Assembly (NCBI RefSeq): GCF_040807025.1
Contig: NC_090954.1
Location: 1,560,001 to 1,624,000 of the forward strand
Length of the DNA stretch: 64,000 nucleotides
Source of the DNA: Struthio camelus
Lineage: Eukaryota > Chordata > Aves > Struthioniformes > Struthionidae
Reading direction: 5' to 3'
Positions 23,122-37,489 of this stretch are shown here, piece after piece (positions within the stretch are counted from its first letter, which is position 1; each line of letters begins with the position of its first letter). The position numbers and the translations under genes were made by a program. The notes beneath the pieces were generated by a model, which saw only the letters and a program-made list of their open reading frames with translations, made no database searches and was not told where the DNA came from.

Positions 23122-26100
23122 ATGTCAGTTATTTTTAAAACCAAAAAGCAACAAGATTTTTGCAGAAGTTCTTGAATTTGTTTTTAAGGACTGCAGACTT
23201 GTGTATGCCTCGGTGTCTTTGGTCATGTAAAGAGCTCTCTGGTGCTGAACTCCCCTGAAGCCTCCCTGAGCTCTGCCCTGGTGCCTCCGTGGCGGCCGGA
23301 GAAGGTGCATAGTCCTCTTTCCTCTCTGAGGGCAGGAGATGCTACAGGCAGATGTTTGCTGCCTCCTATCCAGCTCTCGGGGAATGCCTTTGGAGAACCT
23401 TTTGGCTGTCTAGTCAGTGAGCCTTGCTGAATACCAAAAGGTACAGTTTTGTCTTTAAATCCTGCATCCTGACAGCCAAAGGACCTCTCCAGAGCCGTTT
23501 CTGTCTTCTGCCGTCTGACGCTCAGTTTGCAGTACTCCTTATGGGTTTGTCTGGCTGGGGTTTATTTCCTTTTCTACTGTATTTTGCGCCAGAGCTAGGT
23601 GTGTTCTCAAACACAGCTGCATGGAAATGTCACCGAGCAATGTGACAGTTACTGTTTGAGAGTTCTTATCGCTAAGATTTTTCCTTAGTGAAATCATTAG
23701 CCATAGAATAGAAAAACACACTGAGAAATATTTTATCTTCCCTTAAAAAGTGACATATTTTATTCGAAACCCTTAGACTGATGAGAAGTCGTAGGAGAGA
23801 ACACTGGCATCGTTTAGAGAGCAAAATAATGAATCATGGGATAGCCTTTGAATTTCTAAATCTGGCTACAATCAGCAAATGAGTGTGGAAAGCATTGGTA
23901 AAATAGATATCTGTATCTAGTACCTTTTTGTTCAAACTCAAACGCTTCTTCAAAGGTCAGCATAGTTCTTCCAACCCCGGACGTGCTGGGACGAAAGTGA
24001 AATTTGGGGGAATATCTGAGCACCTTCCGTGGGCACTGTTTGTAACTGGAGCAGCAAACTCACTGGACCTGGAGAAAAACAAAAACAAGCACGCTTTTAC
24101 GTTCTCACAAAGAAAGGGGAGTAGGTTTTTCTTTCTCTGATTCCTTTTCTCTCCCTCTCACACGCATGCACAGAGGTATGCTTTTCCCGTTGTCTAAGTT
24201 ATTCTAAATGAATGTGATTGAGTGGAAGTACCAAAATGAAAGAAAACTGACATCTTACTGTCTGATATTTAACAAACCTTCTGTGTGACATGCATCTAAA
24301 GCTTGTGCAATAATGCTAGCACATCTGTTATTAGAAACAGTTACCAGTGGGAAATAGTGCACTGTATATTCTCTATGGTTACCCACAACATAAGAGTTGT
24401 AATATGAAACACTTCGGGCTAGTGAAACAATTCATTACCTCAGAATCACAGGAAATAGAAGTCAGGTTTTTAAAAACCAACAAAAATATTCGCACTAAGC
24501 TCTGTTCACCTGTCTTTGCCTTTTATATGGCATCACTCCATATTCCTCTTGCTACTGTCTGTGCAATCATTTGCATTTCTCACATTTCAGCCTTTCTTTC
24601 ATGCTAGTCCATTTTTCCTGAGTTATTTTCCCTTTCTGCCTGAACAAGTCATTGCAGTCAGCTTTCTGAAGCAGTTTCTCTCTCTTTTAGTAACCATTTT
24701 GGATCTAATTTTCCCTTCGTGTGTAAAGTTGTAGTGATGGACTGTCAAATCTTTTTTGACACCTGAAGCTTGCACCAAATTAAATGACTTTCCCCTTATA
24801 TAATTGACCCTCATAATGTAGGAACAAAGCTTTTGTTTTGCTCACATTAGCAAAGTCTGATACAGTATTACAGGAAATCAATATGATTATTCAGTTAGTA
24901 GCTCAGAGTGTTGGTGAAAAGACGTGTGGTCTGGCATTTACAAACATCGTAGCAAGCTACTACTTTATTACTGCTATGTCACGCCACTATGATGGGAGGT
25001 GACCAATCTATTTTAAAAGGTGCCACAGAGTGTAATTCCTTGTAACCATCCTTAGCAATTTAATATTTTATCTTGCAAATCTGTGAATTACAGATCCTTG
25101 TTATCATTTGTAAATCCTGATACAATGCAAACCCTTATTAATTCGCATTTTTCCCTGTGCTGTGAGGTAAGAAGTGGAGTGCTTTGATCTCAAATGCAGT
25201 TTCATAAGCTGTACTTCGGGAATTGTTCACCTCTACTATTCTGAAGTTTTGACCTTAACGTTAGGTCTGGAAGCGTTGTTAGTCCCTTAGATAAAACATA
25301 AGATTTATGTTTATATATCAACCCCTATTTACAGCGTTTAGATACCATTCTTTGGGATTTATGTAACGGAATTGATTCAAGACAGGAAAATTCGTTCTTG
25401 CCGAGGAATGTACACTGATTTAAAAACACTCATAAAAGGTCTAAAATACCTAGAATTAGAGATCTGACCTCCAGCACCTGGGATGCAAAAGGAGAGTAAA
25501 TTCTAGCTAATTTTAGTTACGTGACTTTTAATGTTTCTTAACTGCAGTTCTGCCAAAGTGGTGCTATTCAGGTTGGAATGCATTTCTGCCTTGGAGAAAA
25601 AAATTGATAATATACACTTGTAATTGCTGCTTTATTGAAAAGCCATGGAAAATTTGCATGGACACCCTACTCTTCAAGTAAAGGATTTTGGCTAAGTAAT
25701 AAATGTGAAGTAAGTAGGAAAAATGTCTATGTCTTAAATATTGATAGTGCTGTGTAGAAAGCAAGAAATCTAAGACTTCTGTTTGGCTCTTGTTTCAGCT
25801 CTCAGACACCAATATTTCTATTTGCTTGGAGGATTTTTTCTCATCTCCTACAAATTCCTTTTTAATTATACTTCCTAAAATTAAAAGTGAGTCATTGATG
25901 TACATGTGTATATAGGACATCTGGAATCATGATCTATCTTGTAAATATAAAAATGCTAAAAGACAGGCTTATTTCCAGTAATTCTTTAGCAATAATTGCC
26001 TGGATTATTCTAGTCTAGTCTCCATGCAGAAGTTTAAGATGACAGTAATGTAACCGCTCATTCCCATCCATTGGCTGTATGCAAAAGCTATTTGCCAAAG

Positions 26101-26238
26101 GAAACAAAACAAAGCAGTTACTGCAGTTTCAGACTTTGATCTTCTGTCCTTAGGGAGCTTCGGGAATTTACACAGAAAGGTCAAATAAATAACATAAACA
26201 TTTTCCAGTCTCTAGTTTCACTTGATTAAAAAGGAACA

Positions 26239-26262
26239 GATATTAATTAGTGATATTAATTA
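26239..26262 (+). repeat. Tandem GATATTAATTA pair
   Basis: Two identical eleven-base units are separated by two bases, giving a 13-base period. Each contains ATTAATTA, a homeodomain-type palindromic core. It may be a regulatory site or chance in AT-rich DNA. Confidence 0.7.
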
Positions 26263-27264
26263 AGCATAACAATCTCAAATGAGTCCGACAGAAGCCATTA
26301 AAATCTGAAGTGTTTTATTACTAGTGTAAGAAGCTGTTTATTTTTCTTACAAAATAAGTTAGGAATTTGCAACCACTTTTACTGAGGGTGAAAACTGTTT
26401 GTAAGTCCACAAAGATGTTGCTGCTTACATTGAGGTGTTGCTTTTCCAGTGAAATGACACTTTTGGGCAATGCTGTGAGCATGATGAGCTCTCTTTCAGT
26501 TATTTTGCCTAGTAGTCCAGCTTTGCTTTTGCCAGAGATATTAGAAATTGTAGTTTCAAGCTAATTGTCCAAAAGTTCTCAGCCTGTCCCTGAGAAAGAG
26601 TATTCTGTAATGTGCATCTTTGAAGTTCTAGTCATGTCAAAGTAAGTGAAGAACGACTGATCTCTGACTTCCTCATCCCTTGCCAGGTCCTCTTTGGACT
26701 TGCAAGAAAGTCATCTTCTGTCATCTATCTCTGATTTTTCTATATCTATTTGATTAGCAAGCACATTTTTCATATCATTGCTGGAAACTGTAGTAACAAA
26801 GTACTGCCCTGTCATTTTTGACACTGTCCAATTATTGTTTTATGGAAAAGTCAGTCTGCTGGTCCAGGCTATTTGCGGTATTCTCACACGTATGTCTAGC
26901 TCCGTTGCTGTTTGGCATCGCATGTGAGCGTATGTCGTGGAATTGCAGTGCTTCCACAATGGAGCGTTTGTTAAAGCGCACTCCTCAAGTGATGCTTTTA
27001 TAACTATTAATCTTCAGTCATTACGAATTTCTTTTTTGATAGTAAAAGCAAACTACATGACAGCTTCCTGTATGTTTAAACATATATGGCTGTTCTTATG
27101 CTGAGACATATTCTGGAGAGCTGGAAAAAATGTGTCATTTATTCCTTTAGGAGACAAAGGTTTGATTAAGCAGTTTGTTATTGTTTCTTTCACTTATACA
27201 ATGCAATGCATGACAATAGCAAATGCATTTGAAATGCTATGAAGGTGTATAACTTGATTTTGCT

Positions 27265-27280
27265 AAAAAAAAAAAAAAAA
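27265..27280 (+). repeat. A16 homopolymer
   Basis: Sixteen A residues, followed by CAT and a second short A-run. No retrocopy is recognisable upstream. Confidence 0.9.
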
Positions 27281-27500
27281 CATAAAAAATTGCAAAGCAA
27301 AGGAAATATGGCTAGCATTGTTGTGTACTCCTAGCACCGAGTGCTTACAGTTATGGTGTTGCATGCCTATATACTGGTACATACAACTTGGTGTACAATT
27401 GTTTTGAGGAGTTTGGTTTTGTGATTTAAGATAATACGGCTAATTTCATTCTACACTTTTGGCTTGGTTGTTTTTTTTTTTTCTTTAATTCCTAACTCTT

Positions 27501-30500
27501 GTAAATGTGGTTTTCTGTGAATTGACCTGTTTCTTCTCATATCGCTTTCAGTTATGGTTTTTACCAGTGCCAGCTCCGGTGTTTTGTGACCTTGCTGTCC
27601 CCAAGGAGAGCCGCACAGGCGTTCCGGTGCTGCGCTGGGTGCTGGTACTCACAGGACCACACTTCATGCAAGAGGGCGCTCAGGCTCGGAAAAGTTTTGC
27701 TGAGGGTGTACAGTTCAAGGTGGGGGCAAACCTCAGGCCCCAGGTAGCTGTCCCTAAGTTCAAATCTGTTACAATTCTGTTAAGTTTAAGATTAGTAATC
27801 TTCCCACACTGACAGGCATGTTCAAAAACCAGGTCATCCCTCTCTGTATTCTTAAAAGCATAAGATTAACTTTAAAACTGCAATAGTTCTTCATGAGACC
27901 TTCTAGGTTTTTAGACTTTTGGGTCCTCGTTTTCAAGCTGTTTTTCTCTCCAACCATCGCGGCTGAAAACATTCTCTGCGGAAATTCGTTTTAAAAAATC
28001 CTCGTGCTTAAAGAGAACATTTTAAAGAGAAAAATCGATATATCAGGATTCACCTAAAATCACAGGCTAGTAAAACTGGTTATATAGTTTATACATTGCC
28101 TTATGTATTTGCAAGCGAGGACTCTTTCTGACTCCAGCCAGTCAGCCACAGCTGGCCTTATGAGAAACAGACGCTCAACCCTATTCCCTTTTGGTGCATC
28201 TCCCTGGCCCCATAGTTTACTTGTGCTGGATGCAGGTCTGCAAGCACTCAGGGACCGTAACAGTAATTGTTGCTGAGGAATGGAAACTTTGACCTGCTTC
28301 TCCCTCACACCCTCACAATAGTGCAATAAACCTATGGGTTTCACTCACAAGAAAAACATCTCTTTTCTCTAAGGTACTGCTGGATTCAGCAACAAGTGTT
28401 GAAGCAGAAAACTGGTTATGCCTTGTTAACTGTAACAGTTTTATTCCTAAAGATAAGAAATACTTATGAGATTAGGTAAAAACCTAAATGGCAAGACTGA
28501 CAGATCTAATCTCAAAATAGTTAGTTTTTTAGAGTTTATATTCTGTGAGTACTGTACTATCACCTCTTCCCCAGCATTTTGGAAGAATGTAATAGATCAT
28601 GTGCACCTCTATATTAGCATGGTACTATTTGAGATGTAAGTCTATAACACTTCCCAAACCTAGTGACCAGTAACTTCTGAAGTTGGGAGAATCAGCAATA
28701 CCCGTAGCCTCACAGAGTTTGCCTTTTAATTGTATGGGTTAGATCAGGGACGACACTGAATTTAACAGTGAAGAAGAAGAAAGCGCAGGTGTTCATAGGA
28801 GGAAAGTAATTTTCCTTTGATAACTCCATCAATGAATACCAAATGTCTAAGAGTTTTCTGTAAAGTCCTCAAGAGTGCTAGGTAATGGCCAAATGATTTC
28901 ACATCACAGTCACCAAAATTCTCCATGGAAAATGTGCAAGCTGCAGGAAGGTTAACTCTGCAGAATTACATGGTGTCTTATGGATAGACCACCCAGGCAA
29001 ACATACAGAAAACGTTTAGTCCAGGTCTACATAACAGACTTTTTCCAGTATAGCCGTGCTGGGCATAGGGATGGTGGCCTGTGATCTCTCACCAACTCTG
29101 CTAGCAGAAGCATGCTATTTTTTGAAAATATATAAGAAGAAATGTAGGCTTATTTTCATTGGAATCCTCTAAGGGTCTTTGACAATCATTGCCATCATAT
29201 TGTTTATATAAGCAGAGGTACCCGTATATGAAGTACAGAAATATTGCTACATTATAAACATGAGAGCCGGGTTAAGCCTGAGATCCTCTTGAGTATCTAT
29301 GGGATGTTGCCATTCTACTGACATATGGTAATGTTTTCTCCCAATAATCTCCTGCAGTAGAAGTTCTGGGCCAAGTAGTCATACATTTAAATTCCATAAA
29401 ATATATAGCAGAGTTTATAAAGTTATTAGAACAGAAATGTTTTTGGAGATCTCATTTCATTGTACAATATGCGGCTTCAGCAAAAGATAGCTGTAAACAG
29501 ATATTTTAGCTGAAAACAAAACCCTTTTTAGTGTTTACTCTGACAATCCTAATGGTGGATTTCAGCCAAACTGTTTGTGTAGCTTCATGCCTTAAGGTTT
29601 CTACTTCAGATTCACAGCTGAATGTTTTCCTGTGTGATGGATGATTATTTAAAACTGCTGCTCTCTCCAGTACTCAAAATGCCAAAGTCGGTTTTTGTTG
29701 CAAGCTATGATTTAAATTTAGAGCCAGATTCTGCATGTATTTCATGACAGTGTTTGTACATGAGGATCAAATCTTGAAGGCTGTTCTAAGCAAAAGAGAA
29801 GAACAGAATCAGGTCCTTCAGTTTTCAGTTAACGAGTAATAATATTATTTTGCATCTAGTAAATAATTATGTTTGCTAAAGTAATCAAACTAAGGCACTA
29901 CCAGAATCCTTCTGGCAATTAAAAATCTTCTACATTAAAACTGCTGTCTGCATTTGCTGTCTATACTTCTTACACTGCACTTGAGCCTGCAGAGAAGTCA
30001 AATGGCAAAAGCTTTATATGCTCTGAGTACATATTAATGTCTCTGAAGGCCAAAGGATGTTTCAGGAGAAAGATACAAGCAAATTGCTAAAACTGGCTGA
30101 TCAATGAAGAGTTAATCAATGCAGTTAGTTGGATTTTGTCAAATGATTAGACACAGAGTTTTAGTATCAACTACATTTGGCTACCTAATATTGCGCGATA
30201 GCATGAGTGGTAAAATGGTCTTTGGCAGCAAGAGCTGCACCTGATTTCTGAATAGGTAAAATTTTGCATCTCAGATTTGGCCAGACTACTGTTACATTAA
30301 ATATTTAGAAGCCTTTGTCGCAAGCGAAGACCATACTACCTACTGTGGTGTCAGCAATGACAGCTATTGTCCATCTTTTGATGCCGATGTTAAATTTCTT
30401 CATACCCCATTTGCACAAGGCAGGGTGATACAAAATGATGTGAGAAGTGTATAAAAAAGTAGGTTTTAAAAGTAAATTGAAACAGAATACCCTTTTAAAG

Positions 30501-33500
30501 GCCTCAGGAAATGCTACTGAACAATAGGAGCAGTTAGTATAATAGTGTAACCGAGGCATGGTTGTGGGGACTATTGTGTTCATTAAACCCGTACTTTGAA
30601 TATAACCCTCTACTCTTCCCGTTTCTATGAAACATAAACCATAATTCAAAGTGGGTGATAAGCACGTAATATAGTAAGGTGCACGTGAATTGCTCAGACT
30701 AGTGATTTGTTATGAATCTATACTAAGCCTAGAATTTCACAGTTGATTCTTTCACTTATTTATATTTAATCTAAGTCTGAACAGAAAAGGCAATCAAATA
30801 ATGAGATTAATACAAATGTTGGTATATCCCCACTGAACAATTGATTACTGGTATATGTTGTTGTTGTTGTTGTTGTTGTTTTTTGGCTATATGCTTAGGT
30901 AGCCATCAAAAATAGTATGATTCCTTTATTGGGGTTTCTTTTCAAGATCTTTTAGAATATTATTTCCAGAACTCAGTCTTCTCAATTCCCTCTTAGTTCT
31001 TCTGTGAGACTTAGTCATTTTGTGAGCCTCTCAGTATTCATGGCTAGGTGATGAGAAAGGGTACATAAGCAACAGGAAATACGTTGCATCAGAAATGCAG
31101 TTTCACTGCAGTTTCTACAGTTTTCACCGCATACAACAAATTGTGCCGTGTTGGGTTTTTGTCTCCATTTCATTGTAGACAGTCTGTAATTTTGAGCATT
31201 GGGACTTGAAAAGCCAACTCAATTGTGTATGCAAAGCTGAGTCAAACAGGAACAGGTGGCCCTCAGGCTTGGTCTCGCTGAGGTTTGTGGCGCGTTACTG
31301 AGGACTTGGGAAAGGTGTTAGGAAAATACAACTGCAGAGGTTTCTACTTTGATATTACTGAATACAATTTTATGTTAAGTAAACATATGCATGCATTTTA
31401 TTCCAACCTCTGTAACCAAACCTAAACTAACTAAATAAGACTTTGCCCAAAAACATGTATTTTGGTTTGGTTCCTAATTTTACGGTTTAGATAAAACTGA
31501 AGAGATTTGTTTTTTATCATCATTTTTTTTCATTACTAGTTGGCATCTAACTCATGAATGAAAGCAGACTGGCTGCTCTCCCTTAGCTAATTTATCTAGG
31601 CCAAGCTGAAACATCTGATTATTATTATGTGGCCTTACTGACATACTGGTTAAAGATTCCCTGAACATAATTGAGGGAGACAGTTTTAATAGCCCCTTCA
31701 AAAAAATTTTCCGGGAATAAAGGTGTTTATTTAGATACAGAGTACGTCTCTGTACATGATTTTGCCCTGAAATCTCCTAGTTGCCTTGCCCTAAGGGAAA
31801 CAACAGCTCGCAGCATGCGTCGCTGTTGCTGGACATCTGCCTGCGTTGGGGAGGAAGCAGCCGCTGGAGATGTGGGCAGTCATTCACCACAGAGGGGTGC
31901 TTCAGAGGGGATCCTACAGTAAAGAAGAACATGTCAGGTAATATGCTGTGGCAACTTAAAGAGCATAGCCATTAACCAGACTCCCATAACCCGTCTTTAA
32001 CACCACAGACTGGCTTTGCACATAACTGCCATGACCATCTCCCCAGCTGGTACAGTACAATCTGACAGGAGTTGGGAGTCTGGGCCCAGGGCGCACGTAT
32101 TGCACATAGAGCGTATATTTGCAAGTTATGGAAAGAATGAAGTTACGGCTCCAGGAGTTATCCGAGGAGCACCGCACTGTCCACTCCACTTCTTAAGATG
32201 TCAGCGTTGGCCCTTGAAGCAATTAGGGTTTAGGCACAAATTCCCTGGCTCTTCTGCAGGTTCCCAGCCCATCACCCCGTGACTTGTCACTGCTTGTCTG
32301 TCCATGCTCCCACCTCTGTCCTTTGAGCGAGGGTGGAAGGCAGCTAGCAGCCTCTGGGAGGCTGGCTGCTGTCTATATGCAATACAAAACATATTTCATG
32401 GTTTCCAGGGATTTGAGCTAGAAATGTCTTAACTTATGGTTTTCTGTTTTTCATAAGTTTGAGGTTTTCAGAAACTGATGTTTTGGGACTGTTGTCATCT
32501 TGATTTATTTTCTGGTTTTGAAAGGTTTGAACTTGTATATCCGTCCTTAAGTTCGTGCCTGTCTGTTCAGCACTTCACTGAGCTGGGTTCAGTATTGGTT
32601 ATTCTGCATGGGAAGAGAAAAAATTTCTTTGCTGGAGTAAAGAGGACAAAACTCTCTTGAGATGAACAGAGCTGCAGTTTGATCTGGGTTACCCAAAGAA
32701 AAATGTGATAGGAGATTTTAAAAAATTCAAAAATGCTGTTGTGGGGAAGGGAAAGAGTTTGGTTTTGGAAGTCTTTTGCACAAAGGATCCAAATTATTTA
32801 ATCAATAACCTATTCCCAAGATGTCCTTCTCCCAGGGGAATTGGCAATAGTGCAATTGAGTATGTAGGAAATTGGACACTTAAACAGAAAGGATTTTAAG
32901 GAGAAATGTGAAGAGATCTATCAATTTCTATATGATGATCTCATCTGAAAGACGAGGTGAATATTGCTTGAAACAGTAATGTGGAGAGGTGTGAATAGGA
33001 GCATTCATCTCAGCGGCTGTGACAAGGCTGTGGCATCTGTGTCGTTCTCTGTTCATGAAATTATTCTGTGAAATTATTTTGGTCATGATCAGAACCATGA
33101 TTTGAGCTCTGCATCTGAGGACAAAAACAGGCTAATGTCAGCCTTAGGAAAAACTGTGTTTCGTTTGGGGGAAAAGGAAAGGAACTTGAGTACTTTATTT
33201 CCAAGAACCCTAGCTAAATTATTCCAAGTCTAGGACTTTAAGTCTCTTCTGTATCCAGCTGAAGTACATAGTTTTTCAGAGCATTACAGGTAGATATGTA
33301 GATTTCAGATTATTGAGAAAAGTTGTCCTTCAAGCAAAGAGGGAGCCTCAGCTTCGCTGCAGGAAAGCTAGTGTTCCCTTTCAACGCAGTTCTTCATCTT
33401 CAGGGCAGCCTTAATGGCAGTGTTGACTTTCCCGGCACGAGGAGTGTAGTGCTGCCTCAGAGTCGGGGTGGTCACTCACCATGAGCCTCCATCTCTACCA

Positions 33501-33587
33501 GCCTCATGGGATGCAGACGCTCCAGAAAGCAATCCTGCAGTGAGAGCTGCGGGGTGGCGAGGCCAAAATGCAAGCTCCTGCCCCACC
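27501..33587. other. Non-coding, nothing recognised
   Basis: Unique AT-rich sequence with the (GTT)8 repeat. A GC-richer patch at 27560-27760 holds a few CpGs. Frames at 32016-32282 and 32705-32899 are short and resemble nothing I know. Confidence 0.55.
30857..30880 (+). repeat. (GTT)8 microsatellite
   Basis: Eight perfect GTT units run into a short T-run. This is a simple trinucleotide repeat. Confidence 0.95.
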
Positions 33588-33652
33588 AGGTTTCACTCGT
33601 GGCCTTGAACGAGTCATTTGGCCTGTTGCCTCAGTTTCCCAGCTGTACCAGC
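33588..33652 (+). mobile_element. MIR-like SINE core fragment
   Basis: The plus strand reads TGGCCTTGAACGAGTCATTTGGCC and then TTGCCTCAGTTTCCCAGCTGTA. This matches the MIR core, where GTGACCTTGGGCAAGTCACTT is followed by CTCAGTTTCC-CATCTGTA, in the same order and at nearly the same spacing. MIRs are ancient amniote SINEs that survive in bird genomes as scattered, heavily mutated pieces. The tRNA-derived head and LINE2-like tail are not recognisable. Confidence 0.65.
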
Positions 33653-34290
33653 ACTGGCAGGGAGGACGGGAAGTTATTAATATTCTCTGTGCTGGAACAA
33701 GGAACAGAGGAGTCGTGCTCCCCACTATCATAATGTTCAAAAGTTGAAGTACCTGCGGTACTTGTAATTCGAGGTCTGCAGACAGGCAGTTCCGATATCC
33801 AGCTGAGGGGAGCAGTGATGTGGGTACATTGACTGCTAGTACTGTTTGGAGAAAAGAAAACTTATCAGTACATGACTCTCAAATTACCTTGCTTGCGTTG
33901 CTGAATCATCTAACCTATCATGCAGTTGTTTAGATGCTCACTCCTCCAACTTATCATTTTCTTTTATGCCATTATATTTTTATATTCTTTCCCCTAGTTC
34001 CCAGTGATCTCATATGAAATTAACTGACATTGTGTTTCCTAGCCTTTTAGCAACTATTAAAGCAGCTTTACCAAATGATTGCTAAAAAAGACTTTTAAGC
34101 TTCCCAAACATAATCATGTATTAAAAGAATAAAGGAAATAGCATGCTGTGTTATAGTGACTTCACAGGCTTGTTTCTTTCTACCAATTAATGGTTTTGAA
34201 TGAAGCTGTAATTGAGCAATGACTAAAAGTGAAGACAGAGATTGTCTTATCTTTCTTATTTAGATCTTGTGCATAGCTTTTATAACAATA

Positions 34291-34293
<3 letters not shown>

Positions 34294-34324
<31 letters not shown>
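34294..34324 (+). repeat. (AAT)10 microsatellite
   Basis: About ten perfect AAT units. It is the longest trinucleotide repeat in the window and a likely polymorphic marker. Confidence 0.95.
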
Positions 34325-34325
<1 letters not shown>

Positions 34326-36750
34326 CGTATTGTGGTTTCTCCAAGGATCTCAATTTGTTTATTAAAGTTACTGTACTGATCCATAAGGGCTCTTAGGAAA
34401 TCAGCATGGTTTAGCAGATAAAGGATTCAAATCAGAATTGAGAAACGTATGGCAGAGCCAGACAAGAGAGCTGAGCCGATATGATGGCTCAGGGCTGCCA
34501 AAATGGGCAGCTGTGCTGCTGCTGCCTCCTTCGCTGCTGTCACTGCTCCACAGCGGGTGCTGGCTGGCTTGCTACGCCCCAGCCCGTGCAGAGACGGCAG
34601 TCTGGAGTGCATGTGGGGCCAGGAGGTGAGCAAAGCCCAAGGCAGGACCACCCTTTTCAGCCCACGCTAGCTAGATCGTATGCCTGCAAAAGTAGGCTCT
34701 GCCCTACCAGGCGGTTGCTTTGGGATTTTCCTTCTAGTAAGCCATATTGCAGCCTGTGCCTTGCTGTCCTCATCTGCAATTTGCTATTAAAAGTACAACG
34801 CAGGGCCAAAAGGGCAATAGTGCCTCCTTGCCACCACTGTGTAACCTGAGCCCTGGTGAACAGTTCTGGACAGATCCCAGCATTATTGGTCCCATTTTAC
34901 AGATGCAGAGATCTGACCAGTCTGAAGCCATGGATGCAGGGCAGCTGTCCCACTTGAGCAGTTGCTGCTCTAACCTTGTCCCCGTTTGCTCATTCCCTTG
35001 CCTCTCCACTCCCTGCGTGCTGTGTTGACACACAGCACAAGTTCTCTAGCCAGAAGATAACCGTGGGCAGGGAAGGTTATTCCATGCTCCTGCTCTGCTC
35101 TGCAGCTCTCCAGGCACCGGTGCCAGCCCAAGCAGGGCTGGTGCAGGAGCAAGGCAGACCGGCTGGGGCAGGGCAGGGATGCCTGGAGCCAGGGTACCTC
35201 TGCCATGCGGCACCATCCGTGCAGGGCTCAGCCAGGCATCTCGGCAAGCCCGAGACACCGGCCACTGGCTTGTCCACACGGCACAGCCTTCCCTCAGCAT
35301 CCCAACAGGTAGGCAGGTTGAGTGGGTACCACTTCTCAGAATAAGACCTTGGGAGACCTTGCTCAGCAAGATGAGGGGTTTCTCAGTTTCTGCAAGTGTA
35401 TATGTTGTTTATAAATACATGATGTACTTAGAAAAGTGCTGTTCAATTTACCAATAATGCTGTATTTATTTTTCCCAATTGTATCTAGTCACTAAGTAGT
35501 ATTTCTGCATCCTATTGGCTGACTGAAATGGTTTCTCAGGAAACTGGCAATTAAGGAGTAGGAAAAATGTCTATGAGTCACAGATACTTATAAACAACCA
35601 GAAGAGATTGATTGGGCTACAGTGGTAATCGCTCAGACATTGTGAAGTCCCTGACAAAAACAAGGCGCTCTGTTCTGGCTACGTAGCCACAGCTCGGGCT
35701 GTTTGTCCTTCGGAGCTGGGAGAAAGGCCAGACTCGCTGGTCCGTGGCACAGGTAACATCATGCCGGCTCAGTTCAGGCGTTTCCCTGAGCTCAGGAATT
35801 GCTGGCCGTTTTGTATCGGGGAAGCCAAATCCTCGCCACGCAGCAAGGCACCAGTCTGCTGGATGTGCCTGTTGTGGCTCATCAGGGCGCCAACCTGTCC
35901 CCACACTTCCCTTTGGGGTTAATCCTCTGCATCTTGGTTAGTGCCTAGCCCTGGTTTCCTGATGTTGTGATCATCGTCAATACCTCCACAATCTGCTTCT
36001 TCCTAGGTTGCTAGTCCAAAGCCCATGTGTTTTGTGCCTTTTCAGCTGCAGGCAAGCAAACTAGATGGTGCCTGCCATTAGGCAAATTTGAAGAAGGAAA
36101 GAAAAGGATACTTACAGTTTCTAGGCTATTATGCTGTGTCCCTATTAGGAAAGAGGATTCCTTTTGCCTCGAACTTTTCACATTTGCTTGTTCATCCATG
36201 CAAAGAGCAACAAAGCTGAAGAAAAAAATCTGTGTGCACTTCATCTCTACGGTTGGGCAATCTACGTGGGTATCTGGACTGACTCTGCAAAGACCCAGAT
36301 CCCTCTTGCAGAATTGCTTGCAATCTCACTCTTAGATCTGGTACAGACTGATAGCAGTAGCTTCTTCCTCTCCTTTCCCTGCCATTTGAGGGAAGGATAA
36401 GGTGAAGCAGAATATATTAGAGGGAAGTGCCCTGAGGAAATCTCATCTTCCTGTTCTCTCCCAAACCCTCTGCTCCCAACACTGCTTAGGAGTTATATAT
36501 ATGTAGGTTTTATTTTTGAGAACAGCTCGAGATTACTCTGAGCTACCTGCAGCCTCCTCATCCCTTTTTCTGAAAATGTAATCCCTCAGCTCAGAGGCAG
36601 AAGGTGAATTTCTAGCAGGAATGCTTTCTCTCCCTTGCACACTTATTTCAGCCCCTTCTCCAAGGGACAGTGCACTGGTGATGGACATGCTGAGGAACCG
36701 ATCCACCCAGGGATGAGCGATTCCAAAGGCCTAACAAAATAGTACAAGCT

Positions 36751-36762
36751 CACACACACACA
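36751..36762 (+). repeat. Short (CA)6 repeat
   Basis: Six CA units, followed by an A-run. It is a minor dinucleotide repeat. Confidence 0.85.
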
Positions 36763-37489
36763 AAAAGGAACAATAACTAAATAAGTGCAAGACCGACTTG
36801 CAGGCGCTGCTAAGAGCGTGCTGGAGGCCAGAAATTCTTTCGTGGACAGACTGCATGCAGAGGGGATGTCCATCCACACTAGCATGGAGATGATGAAGTG
36901 TTGAAATAGCAGTGAGTATGGCCCCACGTACAGCCAGGAATCAGCCAGAAAGAGATGTGAAACTGTGACTGCATTTTAACAGCTCTTTTGCTATTTAATA
37001 GGTATCTATTGGAAAAGTGATTCTGTTCTGAGAGAATTCATCTAATGTCATATGGGGAGTTGATGATAGAACCAGAAATAGATTCCCATGTTGGTAATAC
37101 CTTGTGGTGTGCTACTTTATACTGTGCTACAGACACAGTCTTGTTTTCTTGTCTTTTATCCTCTAGTTTTAGAGAAATTTTCAGAAATTTTAGAGATTTT
37201 CTCCTTTTTCTTCTTAATCCACTTTTCTGCTCTACATACAACTTAATTTCTGTTTGCTGTGCCATTGTCTTTTTCATGAATTCTGATGTATGTTGCACTC
37301 AAATATAAAAATCTTATTTCATATTAAAGCTAATCTACAATTTTGATTTAATAAATTGGAGCAGGCTCAAGGAAATCAGCCTGAAATATCAGCTTGTTAA
37401 GTTTCATATCACCAGCCCTCTGATAGGTATAATATGGCAATTTCTGGTGAATAAATTAGCAGGAAGTTTTATATGCTATGTCTAATCAC

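Larger units (their letters stand above)
21065..27500. other. Non-coding, simple repeats only
   Basis: Unique AT-rich DNA with the inverted repeat at 22569, the GTTT tract at 23069, the tandem GATATTAATTA pair at 26239 and short A- and T-runs at 27265 and 27471. A GC-richer patch at 23240-23420 lacks island character. Confidence 0.55.

Noticed and set aside
30696..30715. AGACTAGTGATTTGTT resembles mature miR-7
   Set aside because: The seed does not match and no complementary star arm follows at hairpin distance.
34404..34460. Possible tRNA-derived SINE head (TGGTTTAGCAGATA with GGATTCAAATC)
   Set aside because: The A- and B-box likeness is weak and no SINE body follows.
34885..34915. CCCATTTTACAGATGCAGAGA as a reverse MIR fragment
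   Set aside because: Only about 20 bases match, which is too short to call alone.
34430..35370. Several frames of about 120 codons in a GC-richer stretch
   Set aside because: Multiple phases and both strands are open at once and CpG is low, which indicates composition rather than coding.
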